Source of the DNA: Streptomyces sp. NBC_00178
GTDB lineage: Bacteria > Actinomycetota > Actinomycetes > Streptomycetales > Streptomycetaceae
Length of the DNA: 64,000 nucleotides
Assembly: GCF_036206005.1 (NCBI RefSeq)
Contig: NZ_CP108143.1
Coordinates: 1,054,001 to 1,118,000 of the forward strand
Direction of reading: 5' to 3'
In this document: one piece after another, positions 8,290 to 16,683 of the stretch
How positions within the stretch are numbered: position 1 is the stretch's first letter
Layout of the letters: the number at the start of each line of letters is the position of its first letter
Program-made: the position numbers and the translations under genes
Notes under the pieces: generated by a model
The model's database searches: none
What the model saw: only the letters and a program-made list of their open reading frames with translations
What the model was told of the DNA's origin: nothing

Positions 8290-8850
8290 ATGGAGCCCGA
8301 AGAGTCTCCCGCCGCCCGCGGCCGCGTCGTACCCGACGTGGTCGCGGGCGGCCTGCGTGTGTTGTTCTGCGGCATCAATCCCAGCATCATGACGGCTGCA
8401 ACCGGTCATCACTTCGCCCACCCGGGCAATCGCTTCTGGCCTGTACTGCATCTTTCGGGATTCACCTCCAAAAAGTTGAGACCGTCCGAACAACGGATGC
8501 TCCTGGACTATGGCTTGGGCATCACCAACGTCGTGGCAAGACCCACCGCACGGGCCGACGAACTGAGCACGGAGGAATTCCGCCAGGGCGGCAGAATCCT
8601 CGCGGCCAAAGTGGAAGAGTTGCGGCCCGCGTGGCTGGCCGTCGTGGGGGTCACCGCCTACAGGACGGCTTTCGGCGACCGTCGCGCACAGATCGGTCCT
8701 CAGGAACGCAGGGTCGGCGGCGCACGCGTGTGGGCCCTGCCGAATCCCAGCGGCTTGAACGCTCACTGGACCGTGGAGACCATGGCCGACGAGTACTCCC
8801 GCTTGCGGTCGGCCGTCGATGAGCAGGTACGCGAGGACTCGAAGCCTTAG
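8290..8850 (+). CDS. mug: Mug: G/U mismatch-specific uracil-DNA glycosylase
   Basis: 186 residues, family 2 uracil-DNA glycosylase. Motif A is CGINPS (residues 27-32), whose asparagine is the catalytic general base position of Mug/TDG, and motif B is NPSGLNAHW (152-160), the minor-groove wedge loop. GNRFWPVLHLSGF is also typical. It removes uracil or ethenocytosine opposite guanine during base excision repair. It lies 18 bp after purB in the same direction. The codon use near 8440-8560 is a little less GC-rich than purB but not foreign-looking. Confidence 0.93.
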   Translation: MEPEESPAARGRVVPDVVAGGLRVLFCGINPSIMTAATGHHFAHPGNRFWPVLHLSGFTSKKLRPSEQRMLLDYGLGITNVVARPTARADELSTEEFRQGGRILAAKVEELRPAWLAVVGVTAYRTAFGDRRAQIGPQERRVGGARVWALPNPSGLNAHWTVETMADEYSRLRSAVDEQVREDSKP

Positions 8851-8855
8851 GCACT

Positions 8856-8877
8856 GAGGGCCGACGCTCACGCCCTC
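8856..8877. terminator. Possible terminator hairpin after mug
   Basis: GAGGGC and GCCCTC form a 6-bp stem around a 10-nt loop, just after the mug stop and before the convergent gene's end. There is no T-run. It could serve either direction. Confidence 0.4.
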
Positions 8878-8929
8878 CCGGTCAGGGCATCGTCGCCGTG
8901 TCGGCTGCCGAAGGGCTCGAGGTGGGTCG

Positions 8930-9370
8930 TCAAGGTGGGTCGACGACCGTCACGATGACGCCCAGCTCGCAGTCGGCTCCGGCTTCCTGCAGATACAACA
9001 CCATGGCTATCCAACGCTCGTCGACCCGCCACAACTGCAGGTATTCGCAAGCTGAGACAGGTTCGGCCCAGGGGTCCGCTATCACCTCGCCTGCCCTCAT
9101 GCGTTCCTGGGCGCTCCACATACTGACCACCTGTGGTTCGCCCCAGCGAAGAGTGAGAAGCGTGAGCAGTGCGTCGTGTTCCGCCAGGCACTGTGCACGT
9201 CGCTGCGCGCGGTCTGAGGCGTCGTCCTCTCCGTACAGGTCTTCTTCGCCGAGCAGAAGCGCTGCGTGGTAGCCGGGTCCGCTGACGCCTGTGCCCGAGT
9301 GAAGGCGCTCCGAAGGAAAGTCCTGGGTGCGCATTCCATCGATGAGGCCGAGGTGATGTGCGGTCGTCAT
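8930..9370 (-). CDS. Protein of unknown function (146 aa)
   Basis: I do not recognise a family. The ATG at 9370 gives 146 residues, with GGAGAGG about 11 nt upstream; an in-frame GTG lies 24 bp further upstream. The protein is acidic, with no signal peptide or membrane segment. It contains LLLGEEDLYGEDDASDR, then a long helix-prone stretch, and ends in WRVDERWIAMVLYLQEAG followed by hydrophobic strands. The size and alternating strand/helix pattern recall the many small Streptomyces proteins found near toxin or SUKH-like immunity genes, but that is only an impression. It converges on mug. Confidence 0.6.
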   Translation of the reverse strand: MTTAHHLGLIDGMRTQDFPSERLHSGTGVSGPGYHAALLLGEEDLYGEDDASDRAQRRAQCLAEHDALLTLLTLRWGEPQVVSMWSAQERMRAGEVIADPWAEPVSACEYLQLWRVDERWIAMVLYLQEAGADCELGVIVTVVDPP

Positions 9371-9988
9371 ATCGTCAGTAAACCTCTCCACACTGACACA
9401 TGGCCTTCCGCCCGGGCACAACCCGGGGCCTTCGGCTTCGTCAACAGGACGCGAGCTGACGCACAGACTTGCCCCGGCGGCCGGCCAGGGCCAGCGCCTC
9501 GCTTGGTGCCCCTCGCCTGGAAGCGCTGGTCGTCCAGGCGGGAGCCGCGCCCGCCGACTGGTCGCGTTCCCTCGACCTGCAACCCCCACTACGCCCGACA
9601 CGGCCGGCAGTCGATAGGTCAAGGGCGTCCGTTGAGGATGCGTCGGCACGGCCGTGACGCAGGTTCGTCCTCATGAGCGCTGATGCGTCAGCGCGGGGTA
9701 CGGACTGCGCCTTGAGGGCACAGGTCTGTGATCTGCGTGGTGAGCCGAAATCGCCTCACTGACCATCGGCTGGCGGCCCCGGCGGACAGGGCCTTGCGTG
9801 GCACAGACCCACCCTGTACGCGCGATCTCCGGCCGGGCCTTGCGGGACCCGCAACCAGCAGGAGTAAGGGCACTCACTCACCCACAACTCTCGCGCGGTG
9901 CCCCGTATCCGCCATCCGGTATCCGGCACCGGCGGACTTTCGCGCCCCGTCCGCACGTGGACCGTGGCGTCCGTGGCCCACGCGCTTT
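9371..9988. other. Non-coding gap upstream of the unknown gene and after the ABC operon
   Basis: About 620 bp without a supportable gene; the open frames give Arg/Pro/Ser-rich low-complexity translations. A perfect 7-bp hairpin with a 4-nt loop (GCGCTGA, TGCG, TCAGCGC) lies at 9677-9694. A second GC-rich hairpin (CCGGG/CCCGG) lies near 9413-9426. Either could end transcripts. Nothing else seen. Confidence 0.55.
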
Positions 9989-10741
9989 CTAGGCGTCTCG
10001 CCGGCTCATGGACCACCACCCGGCGAGAAGTGCGAGGCCGGCCCATGCCGCGGTGACAGCGAGTCCCGTCCAGGGTCCCAGACCCGCCTCCTGATGTGCG
10101 TGCAGGACCGACTGCCCCGCTTGATCGGGGAGAAATCGAGCGGTGTCTCCGGCTATGTCTCCGATCACGAAGGACACGATGAGAATGAACGGAATCAGCA
10201 GACTCAGCACGGCGACCGCGCTGCGCAGGAGTGCTGTCAGTCCGGCCGCGAAGAGGGCCATCAACCCGAGGTAGACGCCCCCACCGAACGCCGCCCGCAA
10301 CGCACCCTCATGTCCGAGGGATATCGCGTAGTCCCCCATGAACAGCTGCCCGACGAGAAACGTGCTGAAGCTGGTGATCAGGCCCACTCCGAGGGCAAGC
10401 CCGCCGACCACCGACATCTTGCAGCCGTACAGCAGGCCACGTCGGGGAACCGCCGCGAACGATATGCGCAATGCACCGTTGAGACACTCCGACGACAGGG
10501 CGGTCGCCCCGAACACCATGGCGGCGATCTGTCCGAAGTTCAGTGCGTAGAAGGCTGAAAACACCGGGTCGTCAGTTGCACCACTCGCCTCAGCCCGGCC
10601 GATGGAGGCGAACACGAGCACGGTGATGAACAGTGTCGCACCGAAGACCGACATCAACGAACCTGACACCGACCGCACAGAGCTGATCTTGATCCACTCG
10701 GAGCGCAGAACCGCTGCCACAGATTTTGTCACGGTGCTCAA
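9989..10741 (-). CDS. ABC transporter permease
   Basis: 250 residues with about six hydrophobic segments, the usual ABC-2 permease topology. It starts with a short cytosolic RSEWIKISSVRS stretch that is very common in Streptomyces ABC-2 permeases, then a first membrane helix at about residues 30-50. The start overlaps the ATPase gene by 4 bp, so the two are coupled and form one exporter. The substrate is unknown. The divergent sensor kinase and response regulator suggest drug or cell-envelope stress export, as in similar BcrAB/BceAB-like arrangements. Confidence 0.88.
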   Translation of the reverse strand: MSTVTKSVAAVLRSEWIKISSVRSVSGSLMSVFGATLFITVLVFASIGRAEASGATDDPVFSAFYALNFGQIAAMVFGATALSSECLNGALRISFAAVPRRGLLYGCKMSVVGGLALGVGLITSFSTFLVGQLFMGDYAISLGHEGALRAAFGGGVYLGLMALFAAGLTALLRSAVAVLSLLIPFILIVSFVIGDIAGDTARFLPDQAGQSVLHAHQEAGLGPWTGLAVTAAWAGLALLAGWWSMSRRDA

Positions 10742-11685
10742 ACCGCCTTACGGCAGACCGGCTCGCCGGGTAGGGCCGCAGATGCGGCGAACTGGGTCTC
10801 GCTCGCGGTGAGGTCGAGGTATGCCTCTTCCAAGGTGGCCTGCATCTGCACCAGCTCGGTGAGTGGAATGCCCTCCGCGGCCGCTATCGCGCCGATCTCC
10901 TCCACGTGTGCTCCTTCGATCGTCCAATCCCCGGAGTCGCCCTCGACGGGTGTGTGCCCTTTGCGTGTGAGAGCGTCCCAGAGACGAGAGGCTTCGGAGG
11001 TCCGCAGCCGGACACCGGGGCGGGCGTGGGAACCGAGAAACTGCCGCATCGTCCGATCGGCCAGCAGCCGGCCCTTGCCCAGCACGATCAAGTGGTCGGC
11101 GAACGATGAGGTCTCACTCATCAAGTGGCTGGAGACCAGGACGGTTCGACCTTCGCGCGCCATGCGACGCATCAGCTCTCGGATCCATACGATGCCTTCT
11201 GGATCAAGCCCGTTGGAAGGTTCGTCCAGCATCACCACTTCCGGCTCACCGAGCAGTGCCGCGGCGATGCCGAGCCGTTGCCGCATGCCGAGCGAGAAGG
11301 TCTTGATCCGCCGCCCTGCGACTTCTGTGAGGCCGGCGTCCGCGAGCGCCTTCTCGACTCTGCTGTCGGCTATGCCGTTGCTTGCCGCGAGAACGCGCAG
11401 GTGACTACGCGGGGTCCGTCCGCCGTGCGCCGCCTGGACATCGAGCAGGGCTCCGACCCGCCGCAGCGGGTTGTCCAGCGCCGAGTAGGGTCGTCCACCG
11501 ATGGTGACCGAGCCGGCCGATGGGCGGGCCAGCCCGAGCGCGAGTCGCATGGTGGTGGACTTCCCGGCACCGTTGGGTCCGAGAAAGCCTGTGACGCGCC
11601 CCGGCCGCACGCTGAACGTGAGGCGGTCGACAGCGCGGACAGGACCGTAGTCCTTGGTGAGTTCGTGAACTTCGATGCTGGTCAT
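10738..11685 (-). CDS. ABC transporter ATP-binding protein
   Basis: 315 residues. Walker A is GPNGAGKST (near residue 37), the signature is FSLGMRQRLG, Walker B is VVMLDEPSNGLDP and the switch histidine is in LVSSHLMSE. A C-terminal extension of ~90 residues after the nucleotide-binding domain (with EEAYLDLTASE) is typical of ABC-2 drug-exporter ATPases such as the BcrA/DrrA group. It powers the permease that overlaps its stop. The upstream region is shared with the divergent two-component system. Confidence 0.93.
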   Translation of the reverse strand: MTSIEVHELTKDYGPVRAVDRLTFSVRPGRVTGFLGPNGAGKSTTMRLALGLARPSAGSVTIGGRPYSALDNPLRRVGALLDVQAAHGGRTPRSHLRVLAASNGIADSRVEKALADAGLTEVAGRRIKTFSLGMRQRLGIAAALLGEPEVVMLDEPSNGLDPEGIVWIRELMRRMAREGRTVLVSSHLMSETSSFADHLIVLGKGRLLADRTMRQFLGSHARPGVRLRTSEASRLWDALTRKGHTPVEGDSGDWTIEGAHVEEIGAIAAAEGIPLTELVQMQATLEEAYLDLTASETQFAASAALPGEPVCRKAV

Positions 11686-11719
11686 GGTTCAAGGCTGTCC
11701 TGCGGCCCGTTCTCGCCGC

Positions 11720-11759
11720 CTCCCCCATCGGAGGGGTCGATATCCCTCGCTCGGGGGAG
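11720..11759. promoter_or_regulatory. Imperfect palindrome between the ABC operon and the two-component system
   Basis: CTCCCCC at 11720-11726 and GGGGGAG at 11753-11759 frame inner arms GAGGG/CCCTC around a TCGATA centre; 12 of 16 arm positions pair. It lies about 35 bp from each divergent start. NarL/LuxR-type regulators bind such dyads, so the response regulator at 12971 is the obvious candidate to bind here and control both operons. Inference only. Confidence 0.4.
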
Positions 11760-11793
11760 CCGCCTTCCAGCGCGGCGCTGACACGATTGCGGC

Positions 11794-12966
11794 ATGCACC
11801 ACTTTCTGGGACCGCTGACCCGCCCCGTCACCTACAGCCGCTGGCTGCATCTGCTCATTCCGTCCGCAGTCGTCAGCGTGTGGCTGTTCATTTCCATGGA
11901 GACACCGTGGATGCCTTGCCTGTTCGCGGTGCCGATCGGTCTGCTGCCCGGATTCCGCCTCGCCGAAGGCCTGCAGGCTCAACTGCTCCTCACACCTGCG
12001 GAACGTGGCAGGCCGAATGCGTCGATCTCAGCCGCTCCATCCGCCACGTGGGCCGAGCGGTGGCGGACTGTCGCCTGGCTCGAGGTCAGACTGCTGCTGG
12101 CAGCAGCAGCAGGCTTCGCCACCGTCTGGTTGCCGACGACGACGGTCGACCTCATAGGCGCAGCTGCCGGCGCCCGGCCGACCACGGGCTGGCTGGCCGA
12201 ACTGCTCCCCGCGCGCTGGCTGTGCGCACTGCTCGCGCCGGTGCCCCTCCTGATACTCCTCGGGGTGGTCATCCTCTGCGGTGAAGTGGCCACAGCAGCG
12301 GCCCGCGGGTTGCTCAATCCGTCCCCGACCGAGCGGTTGACCGCCTTGGAGGAACGCACCCAGCTGTTGCTGGAGCGTAATCGGATAGCCCGAGAACTCC
12401 ACGACTCCATCGGTCACGCACTGACGATCGCAGTGGTGCAGGCGGGAGCCGCCCGGACCGCGGACAGCCCGGAGTTCACCGCACGCGCCCTCGCCGCCAT
12501 CGAGGAGACAGCACGCACCGCGCTGGAAGATCTGGAGCGGGTCCTGCGAGTTCTGCGGGAGCCGGATCTTCCCGTCGGCGGACGTCCGACGCTCCTCGAA
12601 GCCGGCAGGCTGCTGGATTCGGCCCGCGACTCCGGCGTGATCATAGACGTGGACATGGCGGGATCACTTGAACTGCTGCCCGGCCCGGTGTCACGCGAGG
12701 GGTACCGGATCCTGCAGGAATCGCTCACGAACGTGCTGCGTCACGCCGGCGCTGTTCCCGTACGGGTGAGGATCTCCGTGGCGGAGACCTGCCTGGATCT
12801 GGAGGTGGCCAATCCGATTGTTGGGCCGCCTCGCCGCCGAGGAGGCGGTAGCGGTCTTCGAGGTATGAGGGAGCGGGCCGCGCTGCTCGGCGGTAAAGCG
12901 AGGACGGGACCGAACAAGGGGGAATGGATCGTGCACGCGAGCCTGCCGTTGGACCACATACGCTGA
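11794..12966 (+). CDS. Two-component sensor histidine kinase (HisKA_3 type)
   Basis: 390 residues. The first ~175 residues hold several hydrophobic membrane segments (LIPSAVVSVWLFISM, WLPTTTVDLIGA, LLAPVPLLILLGVVILC). A HisKA_3 dimerisation helix follows, with RELHDSIGHALT placing the phosphorylated histidine at residue 203. A HATPase_c domain ends in GSGLRGMRERAALLGG. The kinase is of the NarL/DesK class and pairs with the LuxR-type regulator 4 bp downstream. It is divergent from an ABC exporter that it probably regulates. Confidence 0.93.
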   Translation: MHHFLGPLTRPVTYSRWLHLLIPSAVVSVWLFISMETPWMPCLFAVPIGLLPGFRLAEGLQAQLLLTPAERGRPNASISAAPSATWAERWRTVAWLEVRLLLAAAAGFATVWLPTTTVDLIGAAAGARPTTGWLAELLPARWLCALLAPVPLLILLGVVILCGEVATAAARGLLNPSPTERLTALEERTQLLLERNRIARELHDSIGHALTIAVVQAGAARTADSPEFTARALAAIEETARTALEDLERVLRVLREPDLPVGGRPTLLEAGRLLDSARDSGVIIDVDMAGSLELLPGPVSREGYRILQESLTNVLRHAGAVPVRVRISVAETCLDLEVANPIVGPPRRRGGGSGLRGMRERAALLGGKARTGPNKGEWIVHASLPLDHIR

Positions 12967-12970
12967 CCTG

Positions 12971-13621
12971 ATGCCGATTACCGTACTTCTGGTCGACGAC
13001 GAACCCCTGGTGCGTGCGGGGTTGCGCGCGGTCCTGGAGGCTCAGCCCGACATCGAGGTGGTGGGCGAGGCTGCGGATGGCGCGGCAGTGATTCCGCTCG
13101 TGAGCCGCCTTCGGCCCGAGGTCGTCGCCATGGACGTACGCATGCCGTTGATGGACGGCATCGAGGCGACCCGTCTGGTGCTGCGGACCGTCCCCCACCC
13201 GCCGAAGATCCTCGTGGTGACGACGTTCGAAAACGACGAGTACGTGTACGAGGCGCTGCGAGCCGGCGCCGACGGATTCCTCCTCAAGCGTGCCCGCCCC
13301 TCCGAGATCGTGCATGCCGTGCGCCTGGTGGCGGAGGGCGAGTCGCTGCTGTTCCCCGCCGCGGTTCGGCAGCTCGCCGCGGAGTACGGCAGCAGCAAGG
13401 CGCGGGATCGCATGCACAGAGCGGCACTCACCGACCGTGAGGGCGCAGTGCTCAGGCTCATGGCACGGGGGCAGTCCAACGCGGAGATCGCTGCCGAACT
13501 CGTCGTGGGAGTGGAGACGGTGAAGACACATGTCAGTGCGATTCTCGCCAAATTGGGGGCCAGGGACCGGACCCAAGCAGTCATTGCGGCCTACGAGTCC
13601 GGCTTCGTGGCTCCGAGCTGA
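12971..13621 (+). CDS. LuxR/NarL-family response regulator
   Basis: 216 residues. The receiver domain (1-~120) starts ITVLLVDDEPLVRAG; the acidic pocket is D9/D10 and the phosphoacceptor is D55 in MDVRMP; the conserved lysine is in LLKRARP. A C-terminal LuxR helix-turn-helix (~150-212) shows LTDREGAVLRLMARG and VETVKTHVSAILAKLGARDR. It is the partner of the kinase just upstream, with a 4-bp gap. Confidence 0.95.
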   Translation: MPITVLLVDDEPLVRAGLRAVLEAQPDIEVVGEAADGAAVIPLVSRLRPEVVAMDVRMPLMDGIEATRLVLRTVPHPPKILVVTTFENDEYVYEALRAGADGFLLKRARPSEIVHAVRLVAEGESLLFPAAVRQLAAEYGSSKARDRMHRAALTDREGAVLRLMARGQSNAEIAAELVVGVETVKTHVSAILAKLGARDRTQAVIAAYESGFVAPS

Positions 13622-13750
13622 CCGGGGCCCGCCCCCGTCGAGCTCGATACACCGGACGCCCTGACCGAAGTCTCCTCTCGGTTGCTGGTCGCCCCGGTCC
13701 GAGGCAGCGAGTACCATCCGGCAGACACGCACGACCTGGGAGGACACACG

Positions 13751-14908
13751 GTGGGCAGGCTGACCGGTGGGGATCCGTCTCTGCTTCGGCGGATCAATTC
13801 CGCAGTGGTGCTGCACGCCCTACGTGGCGCGGATTCGCCCACACTCACGGATCTGACGCGGATCACCGGCCTGTCCCGCCCCACGGTCGAGGGGGTCGTC
13901 GAGGGCCTCTTCGGTGAGGGGCTGGTGGTCGAGGCGTCGCCCGACGACAGCGGAGCCCGCCGCCAGGGGCGGCCTGCCAGGCGCTTCAGGTTTCGTGCCG
14001 AGGCCGGCTATTTGCTGGGCGTCGAGATCGGCCCTCATCGGGTGTCCGCCCTCATCTCGGGACTGGACGGCAGAGTGGTCGGCGCCGGTGCCCGCGACGT
14101 CTCGGAGACAGCGTGTGCGGATGACAGGCTTGAGCAGGTCAGGGCCATGATCGTGGATCTGTTGCGCCGCACCGGGGTGGCGAGGAGCAGCCTCCGCGCG
14201 GTGGGGGTCGGAAGCCCGGGCATCGTGGAGGCGGACGGCACCGTACGGCTGGGAACGGCGCTGCCCGACTGGACGGGGCTCGCGCTCGGCGAGAGGATGC
14301 GGCGTTCGTTCCGTTGCCCTGTTCTCGTGGAGAACGATGCCAATGCCGCAGCGGTGGCCGAGCATTGGAAGGGTGCGGCAACCGAGTCCGACGACATCGT
14401 CTTCGTCCTGGCCGGCTTGAGCCCGGGCGCCGGTTCACTGATCGGGGGGCGACTGCACCGGGGATTCGGCGGAGCAGCCGGCGAGATCGGCGCACTTCAT
14501 CTCCTGGGCAGGGATGTCACACCGGAGCACCTGCTCTCCACGACAGACACTCCGCTCGACCCCCTGGACGAGCAGGCGGTCGCTGCGGTCTTCGCCAAGG
14601 CCAAGGACGGGGACTCGGGCGCCAAGGCAGCGGTCGCACGGTTCAATCAGCGGCTGGTCCACGATGTCGCCGCACTGGTACTGGCGCTCGATCCCGAGCT
14701 CGTGGTGATCGGCGGGTGGGCCGCAGGCCTCGACGGGGTGCTGGACCCGCTACGCGACGAGCTCGCGCGCTTCTGTCTCCGGCCGCCACGTGTCGCCCTC
14801 TCTCTCCTCGGAGAAGCCGCCGTCGCCACCGGCGCGCTGCGGCTGGCACTGGACCACGTGGAGGAGCAGCTCTTCGCCATCGAGGGAACGATGACGGCCC
14901 GCCGCTGA
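13751..14908 (+). CDS. ROK-family transcriptional regulator
   Basis: 385 residues. An N-terminal winged helix (~10-75, LTDLTRITGLSRPTVEGVVEGL) is fused to a ROK sugar-kinase fold (~85-375) with GYLLGVEIGPHRVSA, VGVGSPGIVEADG and PVLVENDANAAAVAEHW. The glycine-rich ATP-binding loop and DNA-binding domain make this a NagC/XylR-type repressor. The zinc-site cysteine cluster CxCGxxGC expected in active ROK kinases is missing: the equivalent region reads GEIGALHLLG. A kinase role is therefore unlikely. The GTG at 13751 is supported by GGGAGGA at 13738-13744. No sugar transport gene is adjacent, so its target is unknown. Confidence 0.88.
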   Translation: MGRLTGGDPSLLRRINSAVVLHALRGADSPTLTDLTRITGLSRPTVEGVVEGLFGEGLVVEASPDDSGARRQGRPARRFRFRAEAGYLLGVEIGPHRVSALISGLDGRVVGAGARDVSETACADDRLEQVRAMIVDLLRRTGVARSSLRAVGVGSPGIVEADGTVRLGTALPDWTGLALGERMRRSFRCPVLVENDANAAAVAEHWKGAATESDDIVFVLAGLSPGAGSLIGGRLHRGFGGAAGEIGALHLLGRDVTPEHLLSTTDTPLDPLDEQAVAAVFAKAKDGDSGAKAAVARFNQRLVHDVAALVLALDPELVVIGGWAAGLDGVLDPLRDELARFCLRPPRVALSLLGEAAVATGALRLALDHVEEQLFAIEGTMTARR

Positions 14909-14920
14909 CGGCGGCGGGCC
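14896..14920 (+). terminator. Terminator hairpin overlapping the ROK gene stop
   Basis: GGCCCGCCGC and GCGGCGGGCC form a perfect 10-bp stem with a 5-nt loop. The loop contains the TGA stop codon of the ROK gene. There is no T-run, as is common in Streptomyces. Confidence 0.7.
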
Positions 14921-15018
14921 TCTCCGAAAGAACCGTGACGCCGACTCGTTCCTAGGCATCGCATCGCACGAACGCGTCGGCCCGGATCAGGCACCTCAGG
15001 CATCCTGGACACCCAGGC

Positions 15019-15088
15019 GCACCGACGCACCGACGCACCGACGCACCGACGCACCGACGCACCGACGCACCGACGCACCGACGCACCG
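15019..15088. repeat. Octamer tandem repeat GCACCGAC x8.75
   Basis: GCACCGAC is repeated eight times without mismatch, followed by a partial copy. It lies between the ROK gene and the GntR gene, 11 bp beyond the GntR stop. Perfect copies suggest recent or ongoing slippage, so copy number should vary between strains. Confidence 0.95.
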
Positions 15089-15098
15089 GAGAACGGCG

Positions 15099-15863
15099 TC
15101 AGGAAGCCTTGCGTTCCTGTTCGGCGTGACTGATCTCAAGTGCTCCCGAGTCCCCGAAGGTAAGCCGGCAGGTATCGGCCCGGTAGGTGGCAACGGATAC
15201 GGCCGCCGTGACCTTGGCGGCGAGGTAGCGCGTCGTGACGACGAGAACCGGGGCCCCCGGCAGCCGGTCGAGTTCCTTGGCGTCGTCCGCACGGGCTGAG
15301 CCCAGCTCGACCGAGCGGTCCTGGCCATCGAGGTCGAGACGGTGCAACTCCCTCAGGACACCTCTCGCCCTGGCCGGCCCGGACGCCGCCTCGATGCCGG
15401 AGAGTTCGGGTACGGAGGACGCCGGCACGTAGAGGAGCTCAGCGGCGACGGCCTGCCCATGGGTGATCCGGATGCGGCGCACCACATGCACCGTCTCTCC
15501 TGCTGCGACGCCGAGTTCGGCGGCGACCACCGCGGGTGCGACGGCCATGGTGCACTCGACGGGCTGCCATGCCTCGTCCCCGTCGCCCGACCACCCGTGT
15601 TGCGCGGTCGCGACAGCGACTCCGACACGCGGCGGTGCGACGGTCGTGCCCACGCCGCGTCGGCGCTGCAGCCGCCCTTCGAGTTCGAGCTGCTCAAGTG
15701 CCTGCCGGAGAGTGGCGCGTGCGACACCGAAGCGCGCTGCGAGATCCCGCTCGTTGGGCAGAACCTCTCCCACCGCGAAGTCCGAGTCGAGTGCCTCACT
15801 GAGCACGGTCTTGAGGTGCCAGTACTTCGGCTCCTGCACCGATTCCAGCTGCGTGGTCCCCAC
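15099..15863 (-). CDS. GntR-family regulator with UTRA effector domain (HutC subfamily)
   Basis: 254 residues. The N-terminal winged helix (~12-85) contains LPNERDLAARFGVARATLRQALEQLELEG, the GntR signature with its recognition helix. The C-terminal ~95-245 is a UTRA ligand-binding domain (VHVVRRIRITHGQAVA, then LPGAPVLVVTTRY). HutC/DasR-type members sense sugars, amino sugars or phosphorylated metabolites. No target gene lies beside it: upstream is ~750 bp of non-coding DNA. A perfect dyad sits over its presumed promoter, so it probably represses itself. Confidence 0.9.
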   Translation of the reverse strand: MGTTQLESVQEPKYWHLKTVLSEALDSDFAVGEVLPNERDLAARFGVARATLRQALEQLELEGRLQRRRGVGTTVAPPRVGVAVATAQHGWSGDGDEAWQPVECTMAVAPAVVAAELGVAAGETVHVVRRIRITHGQAVAAELLYVPASSVPELSGIEAASGPARARGVLRELHRLDLDGQDRSVELGSARADDAKELDRLPGAPVLVVTTRYLAAKVTAAVSVATYRADTCRLTFGDSGALEISHAEQERKAS

Positions 15864-15903
15864 CCTGTCCTCCGCAATCGCTCGAGAGCTTTCCGCGACG
15901 TTA

Positions 15904-15941
15904 TTTATTAAAGGTTCCTACCTTAACGTTCAGACCTTAGG
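15904..15941 (-). promoter_or_regulatory. GntR operator over an AT-rich promoter
   Basis: AAGGT TCCT ACCTT at 15911-15924 is a perfect dyad. A third half-site, CCTTA, follows at 15935-15939. Read on the minus strand, the motif TTAAGGT appears as two direct repeats next to the AT-rich TTTAATAAATAA, which can act as the -10 for the GntR gene that starts 40 bp away. This stands out as the most AT-rich stretch nearby. GntR/UTRA proteins bind dyads of this size, so autoregulation is likely. Confidence 0.55.
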
Positions 15942-16100
15942 GCGGCTCATCACCTTGGTCAAGACCAATCCTCGCGCGGTAACGGAGAGAAACCACCCCG
16001 CGCCGCAGAGCGTTCACGGGACGTTCGTACAGCCGTGAACCCACACCATGCGCAGCGCATCCTCGGGACGGACGGATCACCTGGGGCTGGTGCGACATGA

Positions 16101-16147
16101 GCGGCTGCGGCTGCGGCTGCGGCTGCGGCTGCGGCTGCGGCTGCGGC
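16101..16147. repeat. Hexamer tandem repeat GCGGCT x7.8
   Basis: GCGGCT is repeated seven full times plus five bases without mismatch. Like the octamer array 1 kb away it lies outside genes and should be variable in length. Confidence 0.95.
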
Positions 16148-16317
16148 AGATCACCGCGAGACCGGCGAGATGGCGACTGCCCGCTCGCCCGAGCGGGCAG
16201 CCCGGACCCGGCGAAGTGGCTGGGAGAAGCCAGAGCACCGTGAAAGGCGTGCCACCCCGGTCAGAAGGGGCGGCCCCTGCGAAGCACGAGCGAGCCGCAC
16301 ACCTGCACCTTGACGCC

Positions 16318-16352
16318 AGTGCCCAGAGCCCTGGGCACTGGGCACTGGGCCC
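16318..16352. repeat. Inverted and direct repeat of AGTGCCCAG / CTGGGCACT
   Basis: AGTGCCCAG near 16319 is followed by CTGGGCACT twice in tandem (near 16335-16350). Either right-hand copy can pair with the left arm, giving two alternative hairpins. It is in non-coding DNA; function unknown. Confidence 0.55.
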
Positions 16353-16683
16353 AGGAATCGCGGAACCCAGAAGCCCAGAGCCGAAATCCTGGAAGCCCGA
16401 CCCCGGCCCCTGAAGCGCCGAAGCCCGACCCCGAACCGCGAGCCCTCAGTCCCCGAACCCCGGTCGACCGACTGAAACTCACTCCCCCGCGAGCAGCCTC
16501 AGCCGCCGCCTCGCCCGCGCCTCGCTCGGCCCGCCCCAACCCGCGGCCAGAAAGCGCCCAGGATCCGCAGCCCGGGGATCCCCAGCGCCGGTAGCCCCCG
16601 CGCCCCGGCAAGGGCGCCCCCCTAGCGCGCGCACTCCCACTACCGTGCCGGGCATGCGGCCAGGTAGACGGGACCGGTCCCGT

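Larger units (their letters stand above)
15942..16683. other. Repeat-rich non-coding stretch between the GntR and sigma-factor genes
   Basis: About 740 bp. The translations in all frames are low complexity (runs of RLR, PEP or PKP), with no recognisable protein. It holds a GCGGCT hexamer array, an inverted and direct repeat around GCCCAG/CTGGGC, and loosely repeated CCGAAGCCCGACCCCG motifs near 16380-16440. The GntR promoter lies at its left edge. No gene can be supported here. Confidence 0.6.

Noticed and set aside
6439..8871. Very long open frame (810 codons) on the minus strand across purB and mug
   Set aside because: Its translation is His/Arg/Gly/Val-rich without domains, while the plus strand carries two clear enzymes. 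It is a shadow from GC-rich codon bias.
15019..15088. GCACCGAC array considered as a replication-origin iteron
   Set aside because: There is no nearby replication gene, AT-rich region or DnaA-like boxes; it sits between two unrelated genes.
16101..16147. GCGGCT array considered as a CRISPR or Arg/Leu-rich coding repeat
   Set aside because: No spacers, and the frame has no start signal or protein context; it is a simple microsatellite.
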